Below are positions 1-10,599 of a DNA stretch of 64,000 nucleotides, piece by piece. A program made the position numbers and the translations under genes. The first letter of the stretch is position 1. Every line of letters begins with the position of its first letter. The notes under the pieces are model-generated. The model had not been told where the DNA came from and ran no database searches. It was given only the letters and a program-made list of their open reading frames with translations. Where the stretch lies: assembly GCA_951804985.1 (NCBI GenBank), contig OX638133.1:3678501-3742500 (forward strand), written 5' to 3'. Source of the DNA: Dryomyza anilis (lineage: Eukaryota > Arthropoda > Insecta > Diptera > Dryomyzidae).

Positions 1-436
1 CGGATCACGCCCATTTTTGGACCACATATTTTTAGGTGAATTCTAGCAATACGTTTTAAATTTTATAACTATACCTTGAATACTTTTCGAGTTATTAGTT
101 CCGAAAGAGTTATATAAAATTGACTTGTATGGGAGGTGGGCGTGTCCGTTGACCGATTTGGCTCATTTTCAAACTCAGTTCCTACTTTTAGATAAAATAT
201 ATTGAGACGAAATTTCATCGCATTCTGATTAGTATTTCTCAAGTTATTCTGTATTCGGACAGCAAGACAGCAAGACAGCAAGACGGACAGACAGACGGAC
301 ATGGCTAAACGGACTCGGGTAGTGATGCTGATCAAGAATATATATACTTTTCCATACCGGACACGCCTCCTAAGGGGCGTTACAATATATGCACAAAGTT
401 AATATACCCTGTACCTCATAGGTGTAGGGTATAAAA
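1..436 (-). mobile_element. DINE-1/INE-1-like element, family B, cut by window start
   Basis: Read on the minus strand, this starts at a 'TTTTATACCCTACACC' end near 436 and runs through the 'AAGTATATATATTCTTGATCAGCAT' block typical of Drosophila DINE-1/INE-1 (Helentron-derived) elements. A short GTCY microsatellite mixed with 'TTGCTGTC' repeats follows. It then matches the full copy at 26,658-27,431 up to the 'GGGCGTGATCCG' motif at base 1. The 3' part lies outside the window. It is non-coding; open frames inside it are chance. Confidence 0.8.
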
Positions 437-692
437 ATGACGAAAAAGAATAGCAATATCGTCACTATCAAAGGGGGCGATTGTATAATTTTTGACATTT
501 GCGTTGCTTACATTTTCCTTAAATATACTGTCCCAAAATCGTATGTGATTTAAAAATCTAGTCATACCAAAAGGGCGAATCTTTTCGTTTTTTTTTTGCC
601 GTAAATTTTTACTGGTCAAGATAAGAGAGTGCTGTAAAGGCATGAATTGTTTTTTTAAGCATCTATCGATTGACATCATTATTTTAAAATAT
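437..692. other. AT-rich spacer between two DINE-like elements
   Basis: This stretch is AT-rich. An 87-codon open frame on the minus strand (416-679) overlaps the end of the neighbouring repeat, matches no protein I recognise and has no coding character. I see nothing else in it. Confidence 0.4.
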
Positions 693-1296
693 TTTTTATA
701 CCCTACACTAAGAGTGCAAGAGTATATTCAATTTGGTACGCCGTTTGTAAAACCCTGAATAAAGCATCTCCGGTATGAAAAGTATATTTATTCTTGATCA
801 GTCCGTCTGTCTGTCTGTCTGTTGAAATCACGATTACAAAAAAAGTAGAAGAGATAGAGCAATGAAATTTTAGATTTAGATTACTTAAGCTGTCTGACAC
901 GATCGGTCTATTGTGACCTGAGAACCGACCACTTTTATTCAAATACCTAATATAAAATTTACATCTACAGATAAATTTTACTGTATACGTGCTTAGGCAA
1001 ACTTTTTTGGTCAAATATATATTGACTTCAAGCTCAAATACATGAAAATAATGTTTTCCCACGAAACGACTTGTGGTTCCCAAAAAAAAAAAATCAAAAT
1101 TCGGTACATCTACTTGTAAATATGAAAGGAAATTCTTCAGCGATGGAAAGTTTGAAGTTATTTTCAGGATTCGTATACCCTGGTGACTTATATACCACTT
1201 TGAATGGTAACCACACATATGTGTAGGGTATTTATAGTCGGCTTAGACCGACTATAATTTTGATAATTTCCCATGTGATCTAACCTTCCCAAATGG
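693..1296 (+). mobile_element. DINE-1/INE-1-like element, family A (copy 1, diverged)
   Basis: It begins with the inverted-repeat start 'TATACCCTACACT' near 698, has the 'TTCTTGATCAG' block and a short GTCY microsatellite (about 808-823), and ends with the hairpin 'ATAGTCGGCTTAGACCGACT' (near 1,232) followed by 'TTCCCATGTGATCTAACC'. It aligns end to end with the copies at 20,298-20,990 and 29,151-29,889 but is more diverged, so it is an older insertion. The microsatellite and 3' hairpin are known hallmarks of DINE-1-type non-autonomous Helentrons. Confidence 0.8.
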
Positions 1297-4011
1297 TTTT
1301 TTTACGTTTTGTTATTTGCAAAAATAGTTTTTGGCAAATTATTTTTAAATAATGATGAAAATCGAGAGGTGCGTTAAAAACAAACAATTAATGCCTTTAC
1401 ATAACTATTTGATCTTGAACCTATGAAAAGTAATGACAAAAAAAACTAAAATATTTTCGTTTTGGTCAGGATATAGCCACACCAAATCAGTATTTAGATT
1501 CAGTTAGTTGTCCAAATGAAAATATATTTTATATACGTTATGCTAATTGATGAATAAACCAAAATAAGAAAAAAAAAAATTGAAATAAAAATTATTAATT
1601 TTTAAATTAATTCAAACTTTCTAATTTGCCAACATTTTTAAAAATGCACATTCGCCCCATTGTCATTTCAGTGACGATATGTAGTATTTACCTTAATCCA
1701 TGTAACAAAAAATTTGCTTTTAATTTTGTATGTAATAAATGTCATAAATTCATAAAAAAATCAAAAAATTTTTCAAAATGTTAGAGATCAAATTTTTAAA
1801 TAGAATTTCACTTTAAAACTATTTAAAATTGCCTAAAATACATTTATCCGACATTATTTTTTTTTAATTAGAGTAAACAATTGTGGGTAAATATTCTATA
1901 CTTATATTAAGAATGCATATTCAAAGAGCTAATGGTACATTTGGTTTTAAACACGTACAGACAAAATTCTTCCCAAGTTTTACTAAATGCACACTTTACC
2001 AAATGCAGGGTGACACAAAGTCGATAACATCAAAACAAAAACAGCACGTTTCTCACAATATTTGAAATTTTAAAGTTTTTTCTAAATAAAAGGTAATGTT
2101 GGTCCACTGTATAGTGTACACCATATGGCATTCAGTAGCAGACAAATAAATCATAGTTGCGCTATACATGCCCCAAAATAATAATATTGAGCAGCATAAT
2201 ATGACATCGTCATTTGTGGTGTCTTCTGAGACGCAGATTTACCGAAAAGGACAACAACTCCTTGGTGAATATGTTCAATAAACAGAAGTCAAAGTATCGC
2301 TTCATTTGCATAATAACACATGTTCCAAATGTGTTCTTATTATTTCTTAATGGGAATTGATTTTGGTACTTAGCGCATAAGATCATTGACATGTGTATTT
2401 GCATCAAGTGACCAAGATTATTAAACAGATGAGTGTTTCGGCATCGAGAAAACATAAGAAATACCTTCGATAAAAATACTTGTCTTTCCGTTTTATATTT
2501 TTTACGTAGATATTTTGAGGAGATACATTGCAGGGGATACATTGTAATGAGAGACAACTGCTTATAAAACATAAAAAAAACATTTTTTTTGTATAACTAG
2601 TAGTATAATATTCGAAATTTATAATAATTTAAAAAATGTATTACCTTGATTAACATTGATCCAGTTATGCAGTGCAAGTTTAAACTTAGTTTAAATATTT
2701 TCACATTTTAAAAATAACATTAGTTTACAAATTTACAAATGAAAATGCCTTTAAATTTTCAGAGCGATAGTCAATTAGAATTTAGTTAATGTGACATTTT
2801 AGGTATTTGTGATATGTTGATTATAGCCGAAATTACATCTACATTAAACTAAGTTTAATTTAAAATCTGACTAAAAATGGACCTCAAAAAAATGGACTAC
2901 AAAAACTGTAGTCTTTTATTTATACGAAATTTTTCTGAACATTACATTTATTTAAAGTATTCTTCCCACTCAAGTACCTTTATATTTCTCAAAGGTTTTA
3001 TTAAATAAAATCACCTCAATGGCCGCATTCAGGTTTATTAATGGAAAACAAGTTGTATGAATTTTCCTTTTCGATAGCTGGCTTCTGCGATGCCTTGAAA
3101 GACCAGCCCCATAATAAGAACTCCTTTTTGTGTTTTTTTTTATTTCATTTTCCGCCGGTTGAGCCGCTGCCAGAAATGCTTTGAAGTAAATTTGCAGCGA
3201 ACATTTATGGTTAAATTTTGGGTTTATTTTGTTTAAGCAGTTTCTTAGGAACAAGAATAAACTTAATTTGTTCATAATGAGAAAATAATTGAAGACGATA
3301 AACTTTAGACTCTGGGTGTGCAGAAGTTTGGTATGTGAATGGCAAGAAACTAGGTATGAACTTGGAGCAAAAATATAGCCCTTTCTTTAATTTTTTTCCA
3401 GTATTTCAAAGTTTCTAAACAAAAAAATCCAGAGAGAATGGGGTAGTAAATATTATTGAGAAAACTTTTGATATGGAATGACTAAATACTGCATATTTTA
3501 GATCTCTAAAGTAGATCTTTAAAATTATTGTTTAGGATTGAGGAACAAACTCCGACGAGGCATGTATTGGTATCTAATGAAATATTTCTATGGATTTAAT
3601 TTTTAATTTTTGAAAATATCATTGTATGATTAAAAAAATTAACTTTAAAAAAATATTTTGTTAGTTTTAGTTCTACAGTGATGTTATATCAAGCGTGGTC
3701 AAGATGTTGGTGCCACTAAGGAAAACATTATAAAATTTCTTTTGAAACTTCTTTTGAAAATATAATTTCAATGACACCAAAAAATTTAATTTAGAATTAA
3801 ATATAAATTATGTAGTTTATTTTTTACCTCTCCTCTTGACCCGTGAACATCGTACATCGCCCAAGCGTAGTTTTAGGATCTAGAGTAGATGCGATTGTAT
3901 GGTAGGTATCACGTTCGCATTCTACCTGACGATTCGTATGTAAAATATGATCCTTGCTTTCGAGTTTTAATACTTTTATAAGAACGAGAATGATAAGACG
4001 AATTACTTTCT
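1297..4011. other. AT-rich intergenic DNA, no gene recognised
   Basis: I found no recognisable gene. Minus-strand open frames of 120 codons (2,210-2,572) and 101 codons (2,970-3,275) do not resemble a family I know; decayed transposon sequence is possible. Around 2,680-2,870 the motif 'AAACTTAGTTTAA' recurs in inverted orientation at both ends of about 190 bp, which could be a small inverted-repeat element. Confidence 0.4.
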
Positions 4012-4249
4012 GTCACCGAGCGACTTGGACAGAAATCGAATTTTGGCACCCACAAGTTCGACATTGTGAAGGACTTCGTCTATCATGGATACATCATTAC
4101 CACCAATCATCACGTAGTCAGCCTGGACATAAAACGAAGAATAACTCCATGTCAAGAGGTCTTACTTTGAGTTCAGTAGACAAGCAGACCCCTTTCTCGC
4201 CGGACAAATATAACGCTTTACAAGTCACTCATCATGTCCGTCCTACTCT

Positions 4250-4874
4250 AAAGTACGTCCCTACTACGGAAACATTTTCGGTACAATTTATCTGGCAAAG
4301 AAAATTTGATTTTATGTACGAAAATAGCCCAGAGCTACTCCTAAACTATTAATCAGGTTATGAAAACTGCAGTTTAAAACTATGGGAAAATAATATGAAT
4401 CGGTTCTATAACTGTCCCTTTATATGAAACCAATCGGCAACTTTACCATTCAGACATATCACTGAACTGGTCATCAATTGAAGAATTTGATTTTGTTTAA
4501 AATTCTCCAATTGAAGACCAGTTCAGTGATAGGTCTAAAGGACTGCATGAGTCCTCATTCACCTCTTCCTATGACAATGCCATGTTGTAGCTACAATTTC
4601 ATCAAAATTAAGACAGGCCTGTGGTAAGTATCTAGCATTATTGCATTTTTATTTGAAAGCTTGATAAAATCTCTACAAATATTAAATTTTTTATATTTTC
4701 TACTATAACAACAAAACAAATGAAAATTCATTGAAAAACTGATATTAATGATATTTTGAAAGAAATTTCATTAAACCATTAAAATATACAAAAAATTCAG
4801 TACATTTTTTTTCAATTTGGTACTATTTTTTCATTGATTCGATACTAATTATAAAAACATAATTATCTTCACTG
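4250..4874 (+). mobile_element. Non-autonomous hAT-like element (copy A), left end missing
   Basis: This segment interrupts the LINE reading 'SVLL | HYGAKIW' and aligns, in the opposite orientation, with 58,376-59,830. Shared blocks include 'CCTACTACGGA', 'TCGGTACAATTTATCT', an internal hairpin and 'TACTATTTTTTCA'. The hairpin arms (4,451-4,485 and 4,504-4,536) contain 'ATCACTGAACTGGTC'. The right end 'CACTG' is followed by 'CACTATGG', one base from the 'CTCTATGG' expected in the LINE at the break, which fits an 8-bp target duplication. About 45 bp of the left terminus seen in the other copy is absent here. Confidence 0.65.
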
Positions 4875-5214
4875 CACTATGGTGCAAAAATATGGACGCT
4901 GGGCTCCAGTGCTATGACAGTATTGGGAGAGTTTGAGAGAAATACTCTATACAAAATCCTTGGCTCTATCTCTTTTGCTAAGAATTTATTTTTTAAATTT
5001 CACAAAATGCATTTTTTAGGTGCGCTTTAAAATTAGAGAGAATATAAGCTTTAACCCGAAAACTTGAACCGTTTGTTGAATTAGAGTAGTAGTTTGCGGA
5101 AAAATCTGTTGGTAAAGACTTATATGCCATAGCATATTTTTGACATTATGTGCAGTTTTATTACACAACAAACATTCACGTTAACGGTACTACGTTATTT
5201 TTAATCCACACAAG

Positions 5215-5473
5215 TAGCCGCGGTTGCTCAGTGGTTAGTGCGTTGGACTGCGAGCCAAAAGGTCCCCGGTTCAAGCCTGGACTGGGACTAACAACATCTT
5301 TTCATAGAAACATTTTTCTATACCGCGCTACCTCTCGGCAGTAAATGGCAATCGTGTCCATAGTAGGATCAGACCACTTTGAGTATAAATATAACACGCA
5401 CAGCTCAAAATGGTCAGAGAGCTCGGCCTAAGTTCTTATAGAACTGTAGTGCCAAACTATTATATTATTATTA
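5215..5473 (+). mobile_element. tRNA-derived SINE (SINE-1, copy 1, internally altered)
   Basis: The head starts 'TAGCCGCGGTTGCTCAGTGG' and has a pol III A-box-like block ('TTGCTCAGTGG') and a B-box ('GGTTCAAGCCT') spaced as in a tRNA gene. The body runs through 'CTATACCGCGCTACCTCTCG' to a TATTATTATTA tail. About 70 bp of the body found in the other copies is replaced here by 22 bp (5,351-5,372) that also occur at 6,226-6,247. It lies inside the decayed LINE. No clear target-site duplication was seen. Confidence 0.75.
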
Positions 5474-5888
5474 GTCCCACATTTAAGATTACAGTTCAAG
5501 TTACAAATAGGTGAAACGACATTTTAATGGATCAAAATTTGTGGCAACTAAGCCTCGCCCGGGGCTTTTTAACTGGCAATTAGGTGGCAAATAAGTATTT
5601 TTCGCATGATATAGAACAAACACTTTAATGGCAATTGTGTGGCTACCACTAAAGATGCCACAAAGTGGTTACTTGTGTGGCTAGGTCATGTCGAAAGAAT
5701 GGATGAAAAATATTCAGTCAAAAAGAAACTTGCAACGAAACTCGAGGGTGGACTGCGTAGAATGGGACATCCAAATCTGCGTTGGAAAGACCAAAGTTGA
5801 GGACAACCTGGCAACGTTTGATATTTTCAATTGACGTCAGCGCGCACATAACAGAAGTGATCATGGTTATTTGGGCCATCTAACTTAA

Positions 5889-6082
5889 AAGTCAGTCAGC
5901 TTTTTAAATGTTCGTTAAAGAGGTGCCATAACCCTTTCATGTCAGATATTGGAAATCCTCAATCGGTTGACTATAGCCTATTATACGCCAACTTTTGTAA
6001 ATAAATCTCATTTCTCATATCACTTTTTTTGCAGAGATTAAAATTTTTTTTAACTATGTCTTTACTTTATGGTAAAATATAT
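5889..6082. other. AT-rich spacer
   Basis: This is AT-rich sequence between the LINE tail and a DINE-A fragment. I recognised nothing in it. Confidence 0.3.
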
Positions 6083-6200
6083 AAAAATAACATGTGGTGC
6101 CCTAAAAACTGAAATTCGGTACACCTACCCGGTTTAGACCGACTATAAGTTTTATAATACTTGAATCATTTCACCTTCTATCAAAATGGCTTCCCAAATG
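6083..6200 (+). mobile_element. Internally deleted fragment of DINE family A
   Basis: The block 'GAAATTCGGTACACCTACCC' is joined directly to the 3'-terminal 'TTAGACCGACTATAA' of family A, so more than 100 bp in between are missing. It ends with 'CTTCCCAAATG' as other family copies do. Confidence 0.6.
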
Positions 6201-6263
6201 ATTGTACTTTTTAGTTACACATTGATCGTGTCCATAGTAGGATCAGTCTATTGAAACCGGTAC

Positions 6264-6489
6264 ATACAACCAAAAAAAAAATACTATATAAATAATATTT
6301 TTTTACTATTAAAAATAATCAATAGGATAAATTATTATTTTAATCGGAAAATACCATTAAATACTTAAAAATACCTTGACATTGCCATTGAGTTTATATG
6401 AAAATATTTATTTTTTGTATACTATTAAATCAATAATTGTTCTCTTGACCAATTTTAATGGGATTTGAGGGAATTTTTTTCTGGGTGTA
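6264..6489 (+). mobile_element. Small inverted-repeat element (TACAC-TIR family, copy 1)
   Basis: It shares nearly all its sequence with 10,804-11,010, for example 'ATACTATATAAAT' near the start and 'GAGTTTATATGAAAATATTT' in the middle, and ends 'TTTTTTTCTGGGTGTA'. Its left end is degraded. The 3' segment 'TTGACCAATTTTAATGG' also occurs in the longer element at 56,168-57,009, so all three belong to one group. It is non-coding and MITE-sized (about 226 bp). Confidence 0.65.
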
Positions 6490-6521
6490 TGATATCGATA
6501 TCGAGCTACTTTGTGTATATT

Positions 6522-6643
6522 AGTAATTTTTATAAATTTCAAGAATTCAGCTATATTTATTTGTATAGCTATTTATTTTTTGAGTAATTTTTATAAATTT
6601 CACGAATTCAGCTATATTTATTTGTATAGCTATTTATTTTTTG
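6522..6643. repeat. 61-bp direct tandem duplication
   Basis: A 61-bp unit starting 'AGTAATTTTTATAAATTTCA' occurs twice head to tail (6,522-6,582 and 6,583-6,643). The copies differ at one base, 'AAGAATTC' against 'ACGAATTC', so the duplication is recent. Confidence 0.95.
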
Positions 6644-6989
6644 AGAATTTATGGATCGGCTCAACGAAGGATGTTCGATTCCACAAATTGATGATATTTC
6701 GTAGTATGATATACCATTTAAACCGTAACCCTTTTTGCTAATATAAAAATTTTTAATCTGTAGCAAGATTTTATTATATTTACTCAAAATTGCACATTTT
6801 TAAAGCCGATGTGCGTCATAGTCACATTATATAAAATTCATACAGATTTAAACAAGTAAAATGTCACTTTGCACGTTCCACGAAGAATTAAATTCCGGCT
6901 AGTGAACCGAATGAACAATATTCAGATATAATAAAAATGTTGACCTGAATTTTCCGTCGACATTTGGCAAGCATAGAGAGGATTCCGTG

Positions 6990-7744
6990 ACTTTAGTTTT
7001 AATTATATTTCTGCAAGTTATAGACATTTCAAACATCCACATCCATCCACCCTTTCTTTAACTGTGGAGAGGTGGTTGGTTGCACAACTTTGAAACCCTC
7101 GTCCATCGTTGTCTCTCGGGTCTCGGGCACAGCCAAATAATTCATTTACTTGTGTTGTATGTATGTAATAAACTTACATATTTGCAGAGCAGATGCGAAT
7201 GAAGTCTCCGCCCAGTAAAACCACTCCTCAATCATGGCATGGCATGGAGTAAAAAACACACATTCGAAACCAGTTTTCGCTGTGTGCGAATGTGGCAGAT
7301 ATCTCGTCCGTTCAAGGGTTGCTCTGCTCTACTCTACTCATGCAACGAAATGAGGGGAAAGAACGTCTGATATAGTAGTAGATATTGCTGTTCTGTGTCC
7401 GTTGTATGTATGCGTTGCGTTGCGTTACGCTACCGTTCGGTTGTTACATACGAACTACATCCATGCAGTTGCAGTTGTTTTCGTTCAGAAATGTCATTCA
7501 ATAATTTTGCCACGGAAAATGTAGACACAGGTTCTTGTTTTAATTCAGTTTGGGAAATTTTATTTAATTGGAAATGCAATGCAACGACTTCTGACATGTA
7601 AAACGAAAAAAAAAGAAATCATAAAACTAACCTACAATAATTAAATGTGCAACAAACTACAAATGAAATAGATTTGAAAAGTGATTGTGCAGAAAGAGCA
7701 TTAAACATATATTTTGACTGAACGCAAAAATTAGTAGATTTGTT
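6990..7744 (+). other. GC-richer single-copy-like stretch; possible promoter or 5' untranslated exon
   Basis: Compared with its surroundings this stretch is GC-richer and free of the local repeats. It contains 'GCGTTGCGTTGCGTTACGC' near 7,412 and 'GTTGCAGTTGTTTTCGTTCAG' around 7,470. A-rich sequence of the kind seen in fly 5' leaders follows up to the DINE insertion at about 7,745. A 68-codon open frame (7,395-7,601) has no recognisable product. Whether it is a first exon of a gene with coding exons elsewhere, an enhancer, or nothing cannot be decided from the sequence. Confidence 0.25.
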
Positions 7745-8352
7745 TTCATATTCGACACTTAGAGAGAAAGGGCTTTTCTAAGCCGTTTGTAACATCCAGA
7801 AGGAGGCATGAAAAAGTATATATATTCTTGATCAGCATGACATCCGATTTAGCGATGTCCGTCTGCAGAAATCACAATTACAGGAAAACTAGAAAGCTAG
7901 GTTATTGAAACTTATAACATAGATTACTTATATAAATACCTACGTTAACTGTTACAGAAAATAGTCCTTATCGATCAATCGTGACCTTTGAACAGACCAC
8001 TTATTTTCAAATAGCTCAATAATACTGACATCTGTGAAATATATATTAACTTTATACTCCGATAAAAATAATGTTTTTCCCATGAAACGATTTGTGGTGC
8101 CTAATAAAAGAAATCGAAATTCGGTTTATTACCCATTTGTACGTTTTTTTCAAGATTGCCAGATATTTATAATCAGGATTCGTAAATCATGGGGACCTCT
8201 GGAGGACTTTAAAATGGTACCGCACACATTATCACATATGTTTAGTGTATTTAAAGTTAGCTTAGTCCGACTATAACTTTGATAATTCTTACTAACACCA
8301 ACTATCAATATTTGACTACTTCAAAATTTCCCATGTGACCAAACCATTCTTA
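7745..8352 (+). mobile_element. DINE family A element, diverged and partly deleted
   Basis: It retains 'GCCGTTTGTAACATCCAGAA', the 'AAGTATATATATTCTTGATC' block and 'TTTAGCGATGTCCGTCTG', but the GTCY microsatellite has shrunk to about two units. The 3' part matches 29,151-29,889 down to 'GTCCGACTATAACTTTGATA' and 'TTCCCATGTGACC'. It abuts a DINE-B copy. Confidence 0.75.
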
Positions 8353-8395
8353 CTGATTTTGTATAATTTTTATTTTTAAAATAAAAATGGTGTAC

Positions 8396-9082
8396 GAAAA
8401 TGAGCCAAATCGGTCAACGGACACGCCCACCTCCAATACAAGTCACTTTTATATAACTATTTAGAAACCAAAAAACTCGAAAAGTAGTCAAGATATTAAG
8501 TTTAAAACGTATTGTTAGAATTTACTTAAATCTATGTGTTCCGAAAATGTGGAAATCTATAACCTTTCAAACTTTTCAAATCTGCATCTTACATCGTACG
8601 AAGTAACGTAGTAAACAATTTTAAACGTTCATAACTCCTAAATAACAAGGCATACAAAATGTTTTATATACATAGAAAATCTTACCACAAAAGTGTACGT
8701 TTAGATACTTTTATAAAAAATATTAAAATTATGTGATTTCATATGTTTTCGGAGCCATATATGTTAAAAATGCGTAAAAATGGCAGATAATAGGCTGCGT
8801 TTTGGGCCATATATGTTTTAAAATAGGCGTGGTCCGCTCACTTTTAGATTAGTTTTGTTTTTTTTTTATACTTTGATAACAATTTTTGGTATTAAAGGGA
8901 TAAGGATATAAGACGTAAATTTCAGATTCTATTCATGGTATTCAGCATAATTAAGAACTTCAAAATTTTGGTATGCAATTAAATATTCCATATTAATATC
9001 ACCATCAAGGTGTAGGGTATTCCGTAGTCAGGCCCGACCGATTATAAAAGACCGTCCCATGTGACCGAACTTACCCAACTTA
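8396..9082 (+). mobile_element. DINE family B element, 5'-truncated
   Basis: The match to 26,658-27,431 starts at 'AAAATGAGCCAAATCGGTCA' and continues through 'GGCGTGGTCCGC' to 'GGTGTAGGGTATTC' and the terminal 'GGCCCGACCGATTATAA'. The promoter-proximal half with the microsatellite is absent. A SINE is inserted at its 3' end (9,084-9,385). Confidence 0.75.
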
Positions 9083-9083
9083 A

Positions 9084-9385
9084 TATAATAATAATAGTTT
9101 GGCACTACAGTCCTATAAGAATTTCGGCAGAGCTCTCTCACCATTTTGAGCTGTGCGTGTTATATTTGTACTCAAAGTGGTGGGACCTACAGTTTATTGC
9201 CGAATCCGAACGGCGGGTGAGAGCTTTTCATAGGCAATGTTTTACTCTCGTAGGTTTGCCATTTACTGACGAGAGGTAGCGCGATATAGAAAAATGTTTC
9301 TATGAAAAGATGTTGTTAGCCCCTGTACTAGCTTGAACCGGGGACATTTCAGTTCAACGCACTAACCACTGAGCTACCGCGGCTA
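9084..9385 (-). mobile_element. tRNA-derived SINE (SINE-1, copy 2)
   Basis: On the minus strand it reads from 'TAGCCGCGGTAGCTCAGTGG' through a mutated B-box region ('GGTTCAAGCTA') and the body to a TTATTATTATATTA tail. The flanks 'CTTACCCAACTT' and 'TTTTCCCAACTT' could be a diverged target-site duplication. It sits at the end of a DINE-B copy. Confidence 0.85.
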
Positions 9386-9736
9386 CATTTTCCCAACTTG
9401 TTTGAAATAAATTTAAAATAACAAAAAGCGCAGTTTGAATAAAATTTTGCCATAAATCAGCATATAAAAAAACATTATATTAAAAACCTGCTATACGCTT
9501 CTCACAAATTTGTATTTATCTGTGGATTTTATGGAAATTAGTTCGTATTATTCCAAAGAATTCTTAAATAAATGTTGGCTTTCACTTTGCGTATTGGACT
9601 TTTTTTATTTCCGTACAAAATTTCAATTTTTGTCAAGCTCAAGTCAATTTTAAAACCATATTCCATAGATTTTAAAATGAAAAAGGCGAAGTGTGTGTGT
9701 TGTCTGTCTTCTGCCCGTTCCCAAAATATGGCTTTA
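9386..9736. other. AT-rich spacer
   Basis: This is AT-rich sequence between two SINE copies. The first bases repeat the DINE-B terminal 'TTCCCAACTTG'. I see no gene. Confidence 0.3.
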
Positions 9737-10046
9737 ATAATAATAATAATAGTTTGGCACTGCAGTCCTATTAGAACATAGGCCGAGCTCTCTCACCATT
9801 TTGAGCTGTGCGTGTTATATTTGTTCTCAAAGTGGTGGGACCTACAGTTTATTGCCGAATCCGAACGGCGGGTGAGAGCTTTTCATAGGCAATGTTTTAC
9901 TCTCGTAGGTTTGCCATTTACTGCCGAGAGGTAGCGCGGTATAGAAAAATGTTTCTATGAAAAGATGTTGTTAGCCCCAGTCCAGGCTTGAACCGGGACC
10001 TTTCGGCTCTCAGTCCAACGCACTAACCACTGAGCTACCGCGGCTA
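9737..10046 (-). mobile_element. tRNA-derived SINE (SINE-1, copy 3) with clear target-site duplication
   Basis: On the minus strand the head 'TAGCCGCGGTAGCTCAGTGG' has an A-box-like block, and 'GGTTCAAGCCT' is a perfect B-box. The body is full length, including 'CGCCGTTCGGATTCGGCAAT', and the tail is ATT-rich. The element is flanked by 'CAAAATATGGCTTTA' (9,722-9,736) and 'CAAAATATGCCTTTA' (10,047-10,061), a 15-bp duplication with one mismatch. That is the signature of LINE-driven target-primed insertion. Confidence 0.92.
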
Positions 10047-10061
10047 CAAAATATGCCTTTA

Positions 10062-10260
10062 TACATTTATTAAATTTAGATATCGTACGATTTATGTATG
10101 TTCCTGGAAAATGTCTCGGATCACTCAAGGTGGTTTAAAAACATTTTGTCGAAAGATTTTCAGCAGACATAAGCAGATACAAATATCAACTGCTGCATAT
10201 TAGTGAATGCATAAAATATATAAATAAATGTTTTTTTAAATAAGATGACTTCGGAATACC
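10062..10260. other. AT-rich spacer
   Basis: Nothing was recognised between the SINE and the dispersed repeat that follows. Confidence 0.3.
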
Positions 10261-10599
10261 AAATTGAAATTTGGCACGAACATTTATAATACATTTTTTT
10301 ATTTTAATTTTTTACAGTATTTTTAAAAGTGTCCTTTTTAAAGACATGAAATTTTAAGTGCAAAGATAATGACCATTGGCAACCTGTTCATGTTTAAGAA
10401 GACCTCAATATTTAAAAAGCATCAAGAGAAATTTCGATATGAACCTCTTTACAAAAGTGATCTTTGACCCATTATTTGTAACTTATAACCAGAGCTCTCG
10501 ATTTCATACGAGCATTTTCAAGTAGTCCGGGTACTCGGACGTTGAAAAAAGTGGGCGAAAATTGATAAAAAGACAGAAAAAATTGTTCTTGCAGAAATC

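Larger units (their letters stand above)
4012..5888 (+). pseudogene. Decayed non-LTR retrotransposon (LINE) reverse-transcriptase tail, in three pieces
   Basis: Three collinear plus-strand fragments read as the C-terminal part of a LINE endonuclease/reverse transcriptase (RTE-like, judged from memory). Piece 1 (4,012-4,249) includes 'KFDIVKDFVYHGYI', 'SLDIKRRIT' and, after in-frame stops, 'RRTNITLYKSLIMSVLL'. Piece 2 (about 4,872-4,975) resumes at once with 'LHYGAKIWTL' and 'LGEFERNTLYKILGSI'. Piece 3 (5,675-5,888) has 'WLGHVERMDEKYSVKKKL' and 'GGLRRMGHPNLRWKDQ', then a frameshift and 'VEDNLATFDIFN' before the end. Family members have these segments in this order. Pieces 1 and 2 are separated by a hAT-like insertion (4,250-4,874), and a SINE (5,215-5,473) lies between pieces 2 and 3. 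The stops, frameshift and insertions make it non-functional. Confidence 0.8.

Noticed and set aside
703..1218. 171-codon minus-strand open frame
   Set aside because: It lies entirely within a diverged DINE-A element and is absent from the younger copies of the same element.
3954..4352. 132-codon plus-strand open frame
   Set aside because: It runs out of frame across the decayed LINE and into the hAT-like insertion; the real relic is in other frames with stops.
5215..5290. tRNA gene
   Set aside because: A- and B-boxes are present, but the anticodon stem does not pair well and the same head plus body recurs four times, so it is a SINE head and not a functional tRNA gene.
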